From contig CM051459.1 of assembly GCA_028095005.1 (NCBI GenBank), positions 20,632,699 through 20,696,698 on the forward strand: a DNA stretch of 64,000 nucleotides, written 5' to 3'. Numbering within the stretch: position 1 is the stretch's first letter; every line of letters begins with the position of its first letter. The notes under the pieces are model-generated. The model did no database searches, was not told the origin of the DNA, and saw only the letters and a program-made list of their open reading frames with translations. This document shows positions 48,228-60,138 of this stretch, in pieces. Position numbers and translations under genes: made by a program. The DNA is from Rhynchospora pubera (lineage: Eukaryota; Streptophyta; Magnoliopsida; Poales; Cyperaceae).

Positions 48228-48415
48228 CTGTAAATAAGAAAAAAGAAAGAAAACATTGTAATAAGCGAAGTATAAATATGAAAGGACAACCGCGTATCTG
48301 TAAATAAAAAAAGAAAAATATTGTCTTAAGCGAGTATTAAATATAAAAGAACAGCCACAACTGCAAGTAAAAAAAGAAAAATATTGTGATAAGCAAAGTA
48401 TAAATATGAAAGGGA
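48228..48415. repeat. Degenerate tandem repeat, about 3 units of ~68 bp
   Basis: Three diverged units carry CTGTAAATAAGAAAAAAG, AAAGAAAAATATTGT, AAGCRAAGTATAAATATGAAAG and ACAACC/ACAGCC blocks in order. The sequence before the MITE (AAGGACAAGTACAACTGTAAACA) resembles part of a unit, so the MITE probably inserted into this array. Confidence 0.7.
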
Positions 48416-49092
48416 TTGAGTTAGATGGATTTGAAAAATGGGAGAAAGATATTTTCTCTATTTCCTCATTTTATTTGGGGGAAAATTATTTTCTCACCTA
48501 CAGACTTGCAGTTGCTTGTCAAGAGATGTATGATTAGAGATAATATATTTGGAATGTTTGTTGGAGGACACTAAAGTTGGAGTGAAATTTACTTTTTCTT
48601 AGTAAATTTTAGATTATCTATTTTTGATCATTGAACTTCGAAATGCATTTAAATATGATTGTTTTGTAAACTTTTTCTATTCAAAGTGCTAACATTTCAT
48701 CCAAATTTGGTCAACATCCGTACTATCTTGAATGAAAATTTTGTGTAACTAAAATTTGGATAAATATAATCAATGTACACTGTACAGTTTAGTGACCAAA
48801 GTTAATTTCACCTCAAAATATTTGAAATCTCCAAAAAAAGTTGCCAGAAGGACTAAATTACACGAACACGACTAATCCTAAGCGTGCCACTTACTTAATT
48901 ATTAATATTTTGGTCTTTAGATAATTAACTTTCACGAAAAATCATTTCAGTACATCATATTTAAACTTGTACCTTTTAATCAGCATCAGATAAAAAGTTA
49001 GATGAAGAATTCAACACCCATATTGGTATCTATTAATCTATGTGATTCTATCCATCGTGAGATTTAAAAACACTATACTTTTCATAATTTCA

Positions 49093-49107
49093 TCGATTTC
49101 CAATAAT
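49093..49107. repeat. LINE target site duplication (left)
   Basis: TCGATTTCCAATAAT, repeated exactly at 51117-51131. The 15-bp perfect match marks the ends of the LINE. Confidence 0.9.
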
Positions 49108-49363
49108 ACAACAACAACAACAACAACAACAACAACTAAGCCTTTTGTCCCAAACAAGTTGGGGTAGGCTAGAAAGAAACCCAACAAGAGAACACATCCA
49201 AGAAAAAAAAAATACAAAACATAAAAATACTAATAGTAAGACTAGCCATACTAATAATAATACCTCTAATAATAATAGTAATAGTAGAAACCTAGACCTC
49301 GACCGTGACCTAATAGAGGGACCTACAAACCTATGGCATCGCTCCTACCCCTAAGTTCCTACG

Positions 49364-49711
49364 TCATGGCTCCGGTACATGAATTGCTAACTTCCAAGCG
49401 CTCCTATCGATCGCCAACTCCTTGGAGACGTTCCATTCTTTAAGGTCTCTTTTCACCGCTTCTTTCCATGTCAATCTTGGTCTCCCTCTCCCCCTCCGGG
49501 TGTTCTCGAAATGATTAAGAATTCCGATACGTACCGGTGCCTCTGAAGGTCCGCGTTGGATATGTCCAAACCATCTCAAACGATGTTGGATCAGCTTCTC
49601 CTCTATTGGTGCGACCCCAACCATATCTCGTATGTCATCATTTCTAATCCGATATTTCCTCGTGTGACCGCAGATCCATCTCAAACGATGTTGGATCAGC
49701 GTTTGTAGCAT
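49364..49711 (-). pseudogene. LINE RT C-terminal fragment
   Basis: Encodes CGHTRKYRIRNDDIRD, VGVAPIEEKLIQHRLRWFGH and RGRPRLTWKEAVKRDL, the conserved C-terminal tail of plant LINE reverse transcriptases. The frame begins just inside the 3' end of the endonuclease frame but is in a different register. The first residues (TLIQHRLRW) repeat the later EKLIQHRLRW, reflecting a DNA duplication of about 25 bp (CATCTCAAACGATGTTGGAT near 49571 and 49678). This points to a deletion or template jump that removed the RT core. Confidence 0.85.
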
Positions 49712-50997
49712 TCTTTCTTTTCTTTAATAGCTTTCTGCACTTCGTCGTTCCACCACCACGTATCTTTGGGTTCGCGGTTGTTTCCTCTAGTAACTCCAAG
49801 CACTTCCGTAGCTACCTTTTGAATGCTAGCTGACATATCTTCCCACATCTTGTTTGCTTCTTCACCTGCTTTCCACGGACCTTCTTCAATCATTCTGCCC
49901 CTAAAAGTATGAGACACGTCTCCTTTGAGCTTCCACCACTTCGTCTTCACAACTCGAGCGCCTCTACCTACTCTAGAACGCAGCGGAAAGCGAAAATCAG
50001 CCACCACAAGTTTGTGTTGTGAGACGACACATTCCCCAGGTATAACCTTGCAATCCATGCAGGCTCGTCTGTCCTCTCTCCTAGCAAGAACAAAATCAAT
50101 CTGGAAAAAGTGTTGGGCACTACTAAAGGTAACTAAGTGGGATTGTCTTTTTCTAAAGAAGGTGTTAGCTATCATGAGGTCGTAAGCTATGGCCAAGTTC
50201 AAGAAGTCCTCACCTTCTTGGTTCCTATCGCCATACCCAAAACCCCCATGCACCCTCTCAAACCCTCCACTAGTTTCACCTACATGTCCATTGAAGTCTC
50301 CTCCGATGAAGAGCTTTTCAGTGGTTGGCACACTTCTAATCATACCATCTAAATCTTCCCAGAATTGGATTTTGATGGATTCACTTAGTCCTACTTGTGG
50401 TGCATAAGCACTAATGACGTTTAAAACTAAGTCCCCCAAAACTAGCTTCACTAGAATGATCCTATCCCCTTGTCTCCGCACGTCGACAACTCCACTTTTA
50501 AGGCTCTTGTCGATTAAGATACCTACTCCATTCCTGCCCCGTTCTTTTCCAGTATACCACAGCTTGAAACCGGTGTTCTCCACTTCCTTTGCTTTTTGGC
50601 CCGTCCACTTTGTCTCTTGTACGCACAAGATGTTCACACGCCTCCTAATCGCCGTATCCACTAACTCTCTTAACTTTCCTGTTAGAGACCCAACATTCCA
50701 ACTACCTAAACGAATCCTACTCTCACTGACTATCTTCCTTGCCCCCCGCACCCGTCGTGAAAAGTGCGAAGACCCTTGCTTACTTGCCACTACATCCGGG
50801 CGCTGATGTAGCGCGCCACTAAGGGAGTGACGATCCGGCCCTTGCTCACTTATCACCTTATCCGGGTTCCGATAAGGAGCGCCACTAAAGGGGTGGCGAC
50901 CCGGCCCTTGCTCATTTATCATCTCATCCGGGTTCCGATAAGACGCGTCGCTAAGAGGGTTACGCCCCAACGAAAAGTAATTGGGTTTCATTTCCAT
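49696..50997 (-). CDS. LINE APE-type endonuclease ORF
   Basis: A 433-residue frame with an endonuclease/exonuclease/phosphatase domain at about residues 90-350. Motifs visible: IRLGSWNVGSLTGK, LCVQETKW (metal-binding Glu), ISAYAPQVG, LFIGGDFNGHVG (catalytic Asp and Asn), QIDFVLARR, and SQHKLVVADF (SQHKL holds the catalytic His). This enzyme nicks target DNA for LINE insertion. The first 60 residues contain three repeats built on SGAPYRNPDKVISEQGPDRH. It ends at KEKKECYKR where the RT should start. The domain looks intact; whether it is expressed is unknown. Confidence 0.88.
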   Translation of the reverse strand: MEMKPNYFSLGRNPLSDASYRNPDEMINEQGPGRHPFSGAPYRNPDKVISEQGPDRHSLSGALHQRPDVVASKQGSSHFSRRVRGARKIVSESRIRLGSWNVGSLTGKLRELVDTAIRRRVNILCVQETKWTGQKAKEVENTGFKLWYTGKERGRNGVGILIDKSLKSGVVDVRRQGDRIILVKLVLGDLVLNVISAYAPQVGLSESIKIQFWEDLDGMIRSVPTTEKLFIGGDFNGHVGETSGGFERVHGGFGYGDRNQEGEDFLNLAIAYDLMIANTFFRKRQSHLVTFSSAQHFFQIDFVLARREDRRACMDCKVIPGECVVSQHKLVVADFRFPLRSRVGRGARVVKTKWWKLKGDVSHTFRGRMIEEGPWKAGEEANKMWEDMSASIQKVATEVLGVTRGNNREPKDTWWWNDEVQKAIKEKKECYKR

Positions 50998-51131
50998 AGA
51001 GATGACTGGAATTTTTACGTTGGCTCGCCTAGCCTATCACAACCCTCCTCCTTTTACCCGGGCTTGGGACCGGGCTATACTAAACAATGCAACCAAAGCT
51101 TAATATAGGCGGAGTTTCGATTTCCAATAAT

Positions 51132-51804
51132 GCGAACATAAAATCAAAAGATAGGTCATATATCTTCACGACGGAGTTACATGTTCATAATATTTTTAAA
51201 TAATTAAATCTATATATTATTGGTTTTATAAATAAATACAAGAACATTATTATTATTATTAAATGTTTATTAGGATGTATATTTCTTTCAGATTTAGGCG
51301 CTGTAATTGAATATTTGTTTGCCTATAATAGGTAACTTCTTAGATAACATCCTTTTTTATAGAATTAAAGCATTTTTTAGTTACTACTTGATTTAGCTAG
51401 ACATTACTGATATGGCTAGCCTAGAGAAGGAAATATACTTTTTTTTTTTTTTTTGAAATACGGAAATATACTTTTTTTGATTGGATACAACGAAAAAAAA
51501 CGAAAGGATCTTACTCTCACCTTGCGGTGACACTATGCCATACAAGCCGACTCGTCCGTACGGAATAAGGGCAAACTCGTAATTAATAGCAAAAACCAGT
51601 GGTTGTTCGTCCCTTGAAAAAACCTTATAAAGAAGAAAGCAAATTGCAAAGCCAGACAAAAAGGCAACATCCTCCCAACCCACTTTCTATCCAAATCCAA
51701 CCCTACAAAAACGAAATTGTCGAAACAATCCATCCATAAACCATAATCCATAACCTGAAAACGAGAAGAGAGAAAGGAAGGTGCTCTCTTCTCTTCCTTC
51801 ACCA
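51132..51804. other. Upstream region of the MYB gene
   Basis: No separate gene is supported. It contains a T-rich run (51440-51452) and pyrimidine-poor leader-like sequence just before the ATG (GAGAAGAGAGAAAGGAAGG). It presumably includes the MYB promoter and 5' UTR; the LINE ends about 690 bp upstream of the start codon. Confidence 0.45.
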
Positions 51805-54800
51805 ATGGAGAAAGGATTCAAGATATTCGGAGTGCAAATTTTCAAGGAGAGAGAGGAGGTCGAGGAAGGAGAGGAGATCATGAGGAAGAGCGCGAGTATG
51901 GGCAATCTCGTGTCTTGCGCGAGCGCGATGGGGTCAACTGGAGAGATCGGTGGAAGGGAGAATGGTGGGTATCAGTCCGATGGAGGTCTCGTCAAGTCGT
52001 CTAGGAAGAAGCGGCGCTCGGCTGGACAGGAGAGGAAGAGAGGTTGGTCATCTCTAGAGAATATTATATTTCCTCTGTTCTTTTTTTTTTTTTTCCTTTT
52101 TCGAAGTCTTTCTTCGTTTTATTTTATTTAATAAATCTCTGGTTTTCACGCTTCATTGATGCATGTAATAAAAGAAATGACATAATTTCAAATTTGAAAT
52201 TAAAAGAAGCTCTAAATAAGAGAAATTAAATAAATAAAGGGATTAAGAGGTGTTAGATTTTGGAGATCATAGGAGGAGTCATAAAATTTTCCTTTAGCTT
52301 CGAGGGTATCAGTTTTATAAGGTTGTATAATCAGGCTTAATAAGTGGAGTGTGAATATTTCTACGGATTGGATGCTTTACTTTTTTTAGTTATTTTAAGC
52401 AATTATTTACTGGTAAAGGTTAGGTCTCTGTTAGTTTCAGATTTCCAAGATTTTTTTTTTGGGTACTTCTAATTGTTAAATATGGAACAGTTGATACAAA
52501 ATCTTTGAAATCATATTAGCAGTCATCTAATGCAAGGCGGTAATAACTTATATAGTATGGTGTTGTTTGGGTATTTGAAAAAGCAGAGGAGGATATTCTA
52601 TGATTATATGAGATATTCTTAGGTTATATTTCTAACAAATTTGTTTGTTTCTTATTATTAAGGTGTGCCATGGACAGAGGAAGAGCACAGAACATTCCTT
52701 ACTGGACTGGAGAGGTTGGGTAAAGGCGACTGGAGAGGAATTTCTAAAAATTTTGTGACCACACGGACGCCGACTCAGGTGGCTAGCCATGCGCAAAAAT
52801 ATTTTCTCAGGCAGAGCAACCCGTTAAAGAAGAAGCGTCGATCCAGCCTTTTTGATGTTCAACTGCCCAGCAAGGTAGTTAATTATGATGCAGATCTGAT
52901 ATTGTGACATTTATCATCTCTAGTATAAGTTTTGTTTGGAAATTTTAATGAAGTTGGGAGATATGACCAAATCAACCTAGTTAGTTGTCAATCGTGTATG
53001 TGTTTATATATTACAAGATTATGTATAATAGTCCAAGATACATTAGGCATATCTTGCTGTATCTTGTCTTATTTTTATTTTGTTTTAATTTTTGGATCTA
53101 ATACTGGATTTTATTGTTGCTGCTTTGTCAGAACGGCATGTTACTTTTATTTTAATTGTTTTATTCCTTTATAAAATAATATGCTTTACAAACTTTTTTC
53201 TGGCATTTTAGGTGGCAGCTCCTGAAGCGTCAACTGCATCAGCAAATAAGCCAGGTCATGTTAATCGAGAAGAGAACTTCCCTATCAGTTCCTACAATAA
53301 TATGGTATATCACTACATATGCTATTTAGGTTCTGCATCTGCTGCCATAGGAAACTATGGCACATGATGGGAACTGCCCATTTGAATGCATCAGATCACA
53401 TTGTGGCTTTTAAAGGCATTTTTTTTTGAGTTTGTGTGATTCAAATTGAGCAGTGCCGTAGTTGCAGATTAGACTGACTCTCAATTTCCTTGCTACATTT
53501 CTTTTGTATAAATGGCAATAAGATATCAAGTCACTTATTTTAATTTTGTAGGTAACATCTGGAGGTATACTAATCCCAAATTTTGGAAACAGCCCAGCTC
53601 TATATAACAGTCCAGCAAAGGTAATTGCAATATAGAATGTTCCAGTAGATATAACAGTTATTGGCATTATGACTGGTATTTCCATTTCCAAAAGATGTAA
53701 TTAAGGCCGGAGGAAGTCTGAAGTAGGATGCAATTGAACCCAAACATTCAACCCTGCCTTATTTAGCAACTAATATTGCAGTTATGCCTACAGAACCCTG
53801 AATTCTGCAGCTAATCTTTGATTTATTAACTTGTCCCAATTTCAATTTCATTTAGCAACTAAACAAGTAATAAAAATCTTTATAACAATTTACCTGCTAT
53901 TGGCACGTAATAGTGTTGAGATTGACGGGGTTCCATTTGTTTCTGATTTTTCAACTATTAGCTGGATAACTCCCATGCAAACAAAGGACCAGCACTATCC
54001 CTGGCCATGCCTGCTAGAGTCCCACACCAATTTGACGCTGCTGCGATTGAAAGTGCCAATACTAATTTAGAGCTCAGCATTGCATCACCAAATTCACTCA
54101 GTCTCTCAACGATGTCTTCTCATGGCTCAACAGGTGCAATCAAAGTTCTATGAAAGAACAAGCAATATATTTATGTTATAATTTTTGTATAGGTATGTCC
54201 CGTGTTGTTAGATTCTTTGATGTCAAGTTTAGATGGCTCTAATATATGCTATTAGCTGAGTTGTTAAAGGATGCAAGTTGATCGAAGGGTTTGTACAAGT
54301 TTATCTGATGAATTATATCTAGATCATGCTATGGTGCTATATGATGTGTGTTGTCTCCATATATGAGGCATGTTGGGGAATGAGTGGATGGGTAGAGGGA
54401 TGTTGGATAATGTAGCATTGTATTCTAGCCTGTACAAGTCAATTTAACTTGACATTGTGGTATGGAATAGATGGCATCTCTATCTTTGTTCTTACTGTTT
54501 CTCTCCTTGTAAATGATTATTATGTATCCTTGTAAATTGGAACTTTCATGGATAGCAAAGTCCTTTCTCTGCTTGGTAGTAGTAACTACTGGCAGAAAGT
54601 TGAAGTTCTTTGGTCTAAAGGAGGGGAAAAAAAAAGAATGCGGGTGTGAAACTGTGAGATGCATTGGTAATATCTCATATATTTTGTAGGTGTGTATGAT
54701 ATATACTCTCTTTTCCGAGTGCAAGTGAAAAGTTCCTTTAATGTTTTGGTGTTTCAATTTTTGCAAAAGTGTGATTGTGTGAACGATGTTTGTATATTTG

Positions 54801-56633
54801 TATGGTTCTGATTCTGTAAGTATTTAATGATTGTTGAGATAGGGTTTTTGAAAGCTACTGGTTGAAACTTAAATTCTGGGTTACTGGTGCTTTTCATGGA
54901 AAGGCAAGTCTGAGGCTAATGGTATCATGAGGTGTTGTGAATATATCATACCACGTATGTAGACTTGAACTGCGAGTGAATGTAACTTTCAAAAATTAAT
55001 GCTTTAGTGTAGATTCCTTGATCTACTTTAACCAGATTTTTTGCAAGCATTCATTATATATAAACGTATTGATTTGTCTATATACGATTCGTCAAAGGGC
55101 CTGGATGTGATGACCTTTTTACTTGGTATTAGCCTATTAATTAAAGGGCAGTTGAAAAATTGATACCGTAAAGATATGTCAAAACGTAGCCAAATGCACT
55201 AAGCAAGTCAGATGCAAAGGAGTAACAAGTTTTATTTAACGACAATGTCAACATGAACTCAAACTTTGAAGTAAATTAATAATGTTTTAGCGTACATGCT
55301 AAATTTACATCTAAAAGAAAATTATTATAGTTTTTATTTTTAAATCAAGATGCTAAACCAGAAGACAATCCTGTCAAAAAGGAGAATATGGTAGTTTGGT
55401 GATACAGCAACATAAAGAAGTATGCTAGATAGGAGGATAATCTAAATGGATGACACAGCTATATATGAATACCTATAGTATCTTAGATAAGAAAAAGGAT
55501 AAAGAGATAAGATTCATCCCACAGTACTATTTTGATAGAAAATCTTTAAATGATGCCAGAGCAGTAAATGTCAAGATCTGTCTCTGTTCCTATGCTACAG
55601 GAACATAGAAAGGTACGTGAGAGGGCATGGCAAATTTACAAAACAGACATTCTTTGAAAATCTTGTGCTAACTTAGCCCCGCAGCCCAGTTGAGAACATT
55701 TTGCAAGTTATTAAACAAATTACCTTATAGAGACTTAAGTAGATATGGGTAATTGGATTGTACAAACATGGGCGTTTGTAATGCTCAAATTATGCTTGTT
55801 TATTTTATTTTTTATAATTTGGAACAATGCAGAAACAGTAACCTTATTATTATTATTTTTTTGAAGCAACAGTAACCTTATTCTGAAACTGAGTTTTTAC
55901 TTATCCAAACTACTGAACTAATTTCGAAAATAAAAGGAACTATACTTTCATAAAACAAAGCTAAGTAAGGGCGAGTTCATAAATTTGACAGAGAGAAAGT
56001 GAGGTGGTTGTAATGTTGTCTCTTACATAAATGGGTTTTGTTTTTTGTTCCTGTCTAAGCTACATTGAGACCGCAATACATGGATGGGTTTTGTTTTTTG
56101 TTCCTGTCTAAGCTACATTGAGACCGCAATACATGGATATGTGGCTCTGATTCTGCCTCTCCTGCGTAATGATTGGGACTTGATGGTTGGGTTTTATGTT
56201 TTTGTGGTCCTTTTTCATACCATTGTCATGGCGGGTCCCTCTCTTGTAGAATATATCTAGAATATACATCTAGTAGAAGTGCAGGCTTTTCCTAATTTAA
56301 GACTGGTTTAAGAATGTAAAATAGTATATTATATTATCTGTCTTACTTCCAGAGTAAAGGCTAGGAACAGCTGGTGCTATGAAATTTCTTTGTGGCAATG
56401 ACAAATTGACAAGTTAATGAAATCTTGACCTGAACACAATAGTCTATTGTAGTTTAGTTTTGCAAATACAAACAACCACCTCCTTTATTTTAGTTTTAGC
56501 TTGACCTGAATACAATAATCTGTACTTATATTAATATTACGAGGTTTCAAATTCTGATATTTCAGGAACAGTGAGGTTGGGAAAGATGCATCTGTACAAA
56601 TATTGGCCATCAATAAGACAATTCCGTGGGTGA
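51805..56633 (+). CDS. SHAQKYF-type single-MYB transcription factor
   Basis: Six exons with consistent phases: 51805-52042, 52663-52874, 53212-53304, 53552-53620, 53962-54133 and 56566-56633, giving 283 residues. The MYB-like domain spans 81-130 (VPWTEEEHRTFLTGLERLGK, then GDWRGISKNF and SHAQKYF at 121-127), typical of the KUA1/MYBS group that binds TATCC/I-box-like sites in the nucleus. KIFGVQI (6-12) resembles the R/KLFGV repression motif, and LELSI (240-244) resembles an EAR motif, so it may repress transcription. The N-terminal CCHC knuckle present in many relatives is absent. A basic run (KSSRKKRRSAGQERKRG) precedes the MYB domain. The last intron is 2.4 kb and the final exon adds only 22 residues, so an alternative 3' end is possible. 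Confidence 0.88.
56031..56136. repeat. 53-bp tandem duplication in the MYB gene's last intron
   Basis: ATGGGTTTTGTTTTTTGTTC...CAATACATGG occurs at 56031-56083 and again at 56084-56136, apparently without differences. It is intronic, so it should not alter the protein. Confidence 0.93.
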
Positions 56634-57633
56634 AATGGAGCAGTTATTACTGCAGTCCATTGATTACAACATCTCCTTTATTTCCACGTGAAGATATTCA
56701 CAGCGATCGCATTCACTTGGATGCTTGAATTCCTTGTAATTAACCTCTCGTAATGTAAAAAAATGGTTCGGTTGAGTACTTCACAAATTCACATTTACAT
56801 TGGATACAAAGCCACTGTCGCTGTCTTTGCTTTTTGAAGAAAGCTCCATCTACGGTTGATAAGGTGTTGCTTCTCATGCGCTCTTTGTGGTTTCATCCAA
56901 AATTCAATACAAAATAAAAAAAAGAATTAAATAAAATTGTGGAAGTGGGGGTCGCTAGTGGAGAAGATCTTCACATATAAAGAACTATGCTTGAGATCTC
57001 AGTTGTGAAGCTAACAAAATACAACACTTGTAATTAGGTGCTAACTTTTAAATGCTATCAAAAGTGGGGGGAAAAAAAGGGAAGATGATAGATAACTTTA
57101 GATGATGCAGGCAACAACCGAAATCCACTTATCTTGTCCATGTATAAAATACAGCAACTTTATCAAATGCAACAATTAAATTTCGCTTAACTAAACCTAA
57201 AATGCTAAAAGTCATCCCATGAAATGGAGTCGGAATTCAACTTAAGACATAAAGACGAAATATAAAAAACCAAAGATCTTTTCCTACAAGGCACTTCCTT
57301 TAATCTTAGTTATAATGACGGGACAAATTAGGATAACAGTTTTTACAATAAAATAAGAAAATTCGACAAAGGAACACATTTACCTCTGGATAGATGACTC
57401 TATCAAACACATTACCATTGCCCATAAAAGGGGCGAAAGTAAAGTAATTGAGTTTTCTGCAACATCCCGAACTGAATATTGCCAAACAAATGCAAAACTT
57501 TCAATCAGCTTTTCAATGCAGAAAACTAATAACAAAATAGCATCAAGTGATGAAAAAAAAAACACTATAGAAAATGAATCTTAGCATATGTTTATTCTAC
57601 TATAATCTAATTAAATTATATAATAAATACACG
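56634..57633. other. Convergent 3' region between the MYB and RNF25-like genes
   Basis: The two genes point at each other across 1.0 kb. It should contain both 3' UTRs. No open frame longer than about 60 codons with family resemblance, and no repeat, is seen. Confidence 0.5.
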
Positions 57634-60138
57634 CTATTGATCAGAAGTACTACTATTGCCAGCTTCCTTTTGCACCCACTGCCTTCTCTGGTGATGCTGC
57701 TGTTTTCTTGAACCACGCGTTCTATGCTTCCTTCTCGCAGTTGCATTCTTTTGCTTATTGTGATGTGCAGCAGCCTCATTGGTTGGCTCTGTGCTATCTG
57801 CTATGCTGTCCTCCGCACCAATTTCTTGTTCTTCAGCTGTAGCTGTGTTAGTAGGTGGGGGAGTGGGAAGAGAGATGAACATACCAGGCTGTACCACCAG
57901 GTCCCTTTTCGGCTCAATTATACCATTTCTCTCTTGTTGGAGTTTTAGTAATTCATCAAATTGTTTTCTTCGGTCTTCTTCAGATTTTGACTGGAGCAGC
58001 TCTTGTTCATAGTCCTCAATTTGGTCCTCTTCTCCACCCAACTGATAAGAGATATGACAGTTACTTGTTGGCTTGTTTAAGTATTTACTATGTGCTTTGA
58101 ATTAGGTCGAGATACAATCAACGATTAAGCATGTAATAACGAACAGAGAAGAGAAATGCACAGTTCACAGCAAGTCAATTAAGGCTTAATTTGACCTCGA
58201 TATTGTAACTAAGTGAACACAAAACTGAGCAATGCCACCACCAATGCATACCTGTATGATTGGGTTTGAGCCCATGTAATGAAGCACATGCTCTATATCC
58301 TTCTTGTCAAATTCCTTCCTACAAACTGGGCAATTTCCCTTATCTTCTGCTTGTTGATTTAGTGTTGGTTGTAGACCTGAGCTGGACAAGAAAATAGCTT
58401 TTCTGTTTATTACATGTAAATTAAGTATTAACTAAATAAATAATTAAATAGGTACATTGAGGTTTACAATTACAGAATATATCCTCTCAACAAAAGAAAA
58501 CTCTTTTTTCTATTAATTGACTCGAGATTCAACCAACACTTTACCACTGCTAAACCTAATCTTTTACCAATACTAGATATGATTCTAGAATTCAATCTGC
58601 TTGTACAAATTTAATGCCCAACCAATGTTAGGCATGATTCAAAACTTGTACAACGAAAGTATATTCAGTGGCCAGATGGGAAGCTGGTAACCAGGCCCTG
58701 ACAACTGACCCAACAGTTGCTGCACAGAAAGAAACAATACCTCTCTGGTCATGGACCTCATTTTCATTCTTCTGATCATGAATCCATTTCCACCACCTGA
58801 TTATGCACTCACTGCACAAGGAATAATTGGTAATTAATCATTTGAAATTCTTATTATTCCATCTAGTGTAACAGTTCAAGTAAAAGGGCAATTAAATGAG
58901 GTTCTGGAGTTGATCAGTTTTTGCCTTAGTCTCAGTTTCCTGCACTTATATATAGGTTTGATAACCATACAATAATGGAAAATAATTTCTCAATGGGAGA
59001 CAAACCTGTGGAAGCAGTGGTAGCATGACATGAGCTTCATAAAAGGATGCAGGGTCAGATTGGTATCTTCAGGGAAGAGAGGATAGAGGCACAAAGGGCA
59101 ATCACCATCTGGGTGATTCATGCCTGACAGTACCTCCACTGCTTCCTAATAAGTTTAGTTCACAAAGTTAAAGTGACTAATAAAGGAACAAACGTGATAT
59201 GAAAAGCTAGATAGTGTCAATTTTGCTTTTGAATTATTCCTCATTTCTCTTGAACAATAGTGGACGAATTTACAAAATGAATTGGCAAATTTGAAGCTCT
59301 GTCCCAAAATTGAAATGGAGCCTTGCGTTTGAGGTGTAGTTGCAGAATTAAAACTTAACTCTACGTTTTGCCAGCAATTGGTTTGACATAATTCGAGTTA
59401 GTTAACCGCAATGATGCAAGGTAGAATATTATCATAAAGTAAAAACTATCCACAAAAAAGTTCAAGGCTTTGGGTTTAATAGTTTACCTCACATAGAGCT
59501 ACAATCATCAAGCACCCAGCAAGCTCAATAGCTTTCTGATGCATTTGATTAATCAGATACTTCTGACGGGACACATCAAGGCCTTTCGACTCAATAAGAT
59601 ACACCTGAGCAGGTTCCTTTGGATACTATAAGCAAAACATAAGACCCAATTATTAGAAAATTCATAAAAGGAGAAACCCACAATCTCATAAGTGAGAACA
59701 GATATCTATAGTTATCAGCATGTACCTTCGCAGATGTTCTTATCCCGATTATGGCTTCTACGAACTGGAGTAGGAGAAAATTGAAGTGAGAACCTACTAG
59801 TAAATGGAAACCCAATACCACTAATACACCAAAATATCAAATACACAATAAAGAAATCAGATTTCTATGTTTTTCATCCCTCGTTCACCTGATCTCACCA
59901 GACTAAGCACTAAATAACTTAATTGCCTCTTCTTAACGGCTCGACTAAACATGTGATATATTTTTAGTATCGAAGAAATAAAAGAATCAGAGCAAACCTG
60001 TTGAGAAGAATCTTCGGCCGTACGAGGCACGATGTGCACGGTGAGATGCGGAGGGAAATCATCGAAGACGCAACAGTCATCTCCATACACCGCCTGGACC
60101 GCGTCCACCTCGAGCCGAATCTCCTCTTCGTCCTCCAT
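57634..60138 (-). CDS. RNF25: RNF25-like RWD/RING E3 ubiquitin ligase
   Basis: Seven exons: 60138-59998, 59764-59726, 59625-59488, 59145-59006, 58811-58741, 58376-58252 and 58041-57634, giving 353 residues with consistent phase. The start MEDEEEIRLEVDAVQAVYGD opens an RWD domain (about 1-105) that runs through FVEAIIGIRTSAK and VYLIESKGL. The RING finger (about 120-205) starts CPLCLYPLF and includes CYHCFHSECI, then after an insertion of about 30 residues (WWKWIHDQKNENE) CPVCRKEFDKKDIEHVL. A Gln/Glu-rich helix (QIEDYEQELLQSKSEEDRRK) and a basic tail follow. RNF25-family proteins are E3 ligases working with UBE2D/E-type E2s; in animals RNF25 ubiquitinates factors on stalled ribosomes. Its first intron resembles 30061-30240. 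At 58376 I chose the inner AG, because the outer one shifts the frame. Confidence 0.92.

Larger units (their letters stand above)
49108..51116 (-). mobile_element. RTE-type LINE with deleted reverse transcriptase
   Basis: The element is bounded by the 15-bp duplication TCGATTTCCAATAAT and ends, on the minus strand, in a (GTT)n tail preceded by AGCCTACCCCAACTTGTTTG, a hallmark of plant RTE LINEs. It encodes an endonuclease and the very end of the reverse-transcriptase protein, with the RT catalytic core missing, so its 2.0 kb is well short of an autonomous LINE. The perfect target duplication suggests recent insertion, perhaps mobilised by relatives in trans. Confidence 0.92.

Noticed and set aside
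49364..50997. Host endonuclease gene ('craniofacial development protein 2-like')
   Set aside because: Such labels come from LINE endonucleases; the 15-bp target duplication and (GTT)n tail show it is a LINE.
49925..51108. Several plus-strand frames of 70-130 codons
   Set aside because: Antisense shadows of the LINE endonuclease, which carries the recognised motifs.
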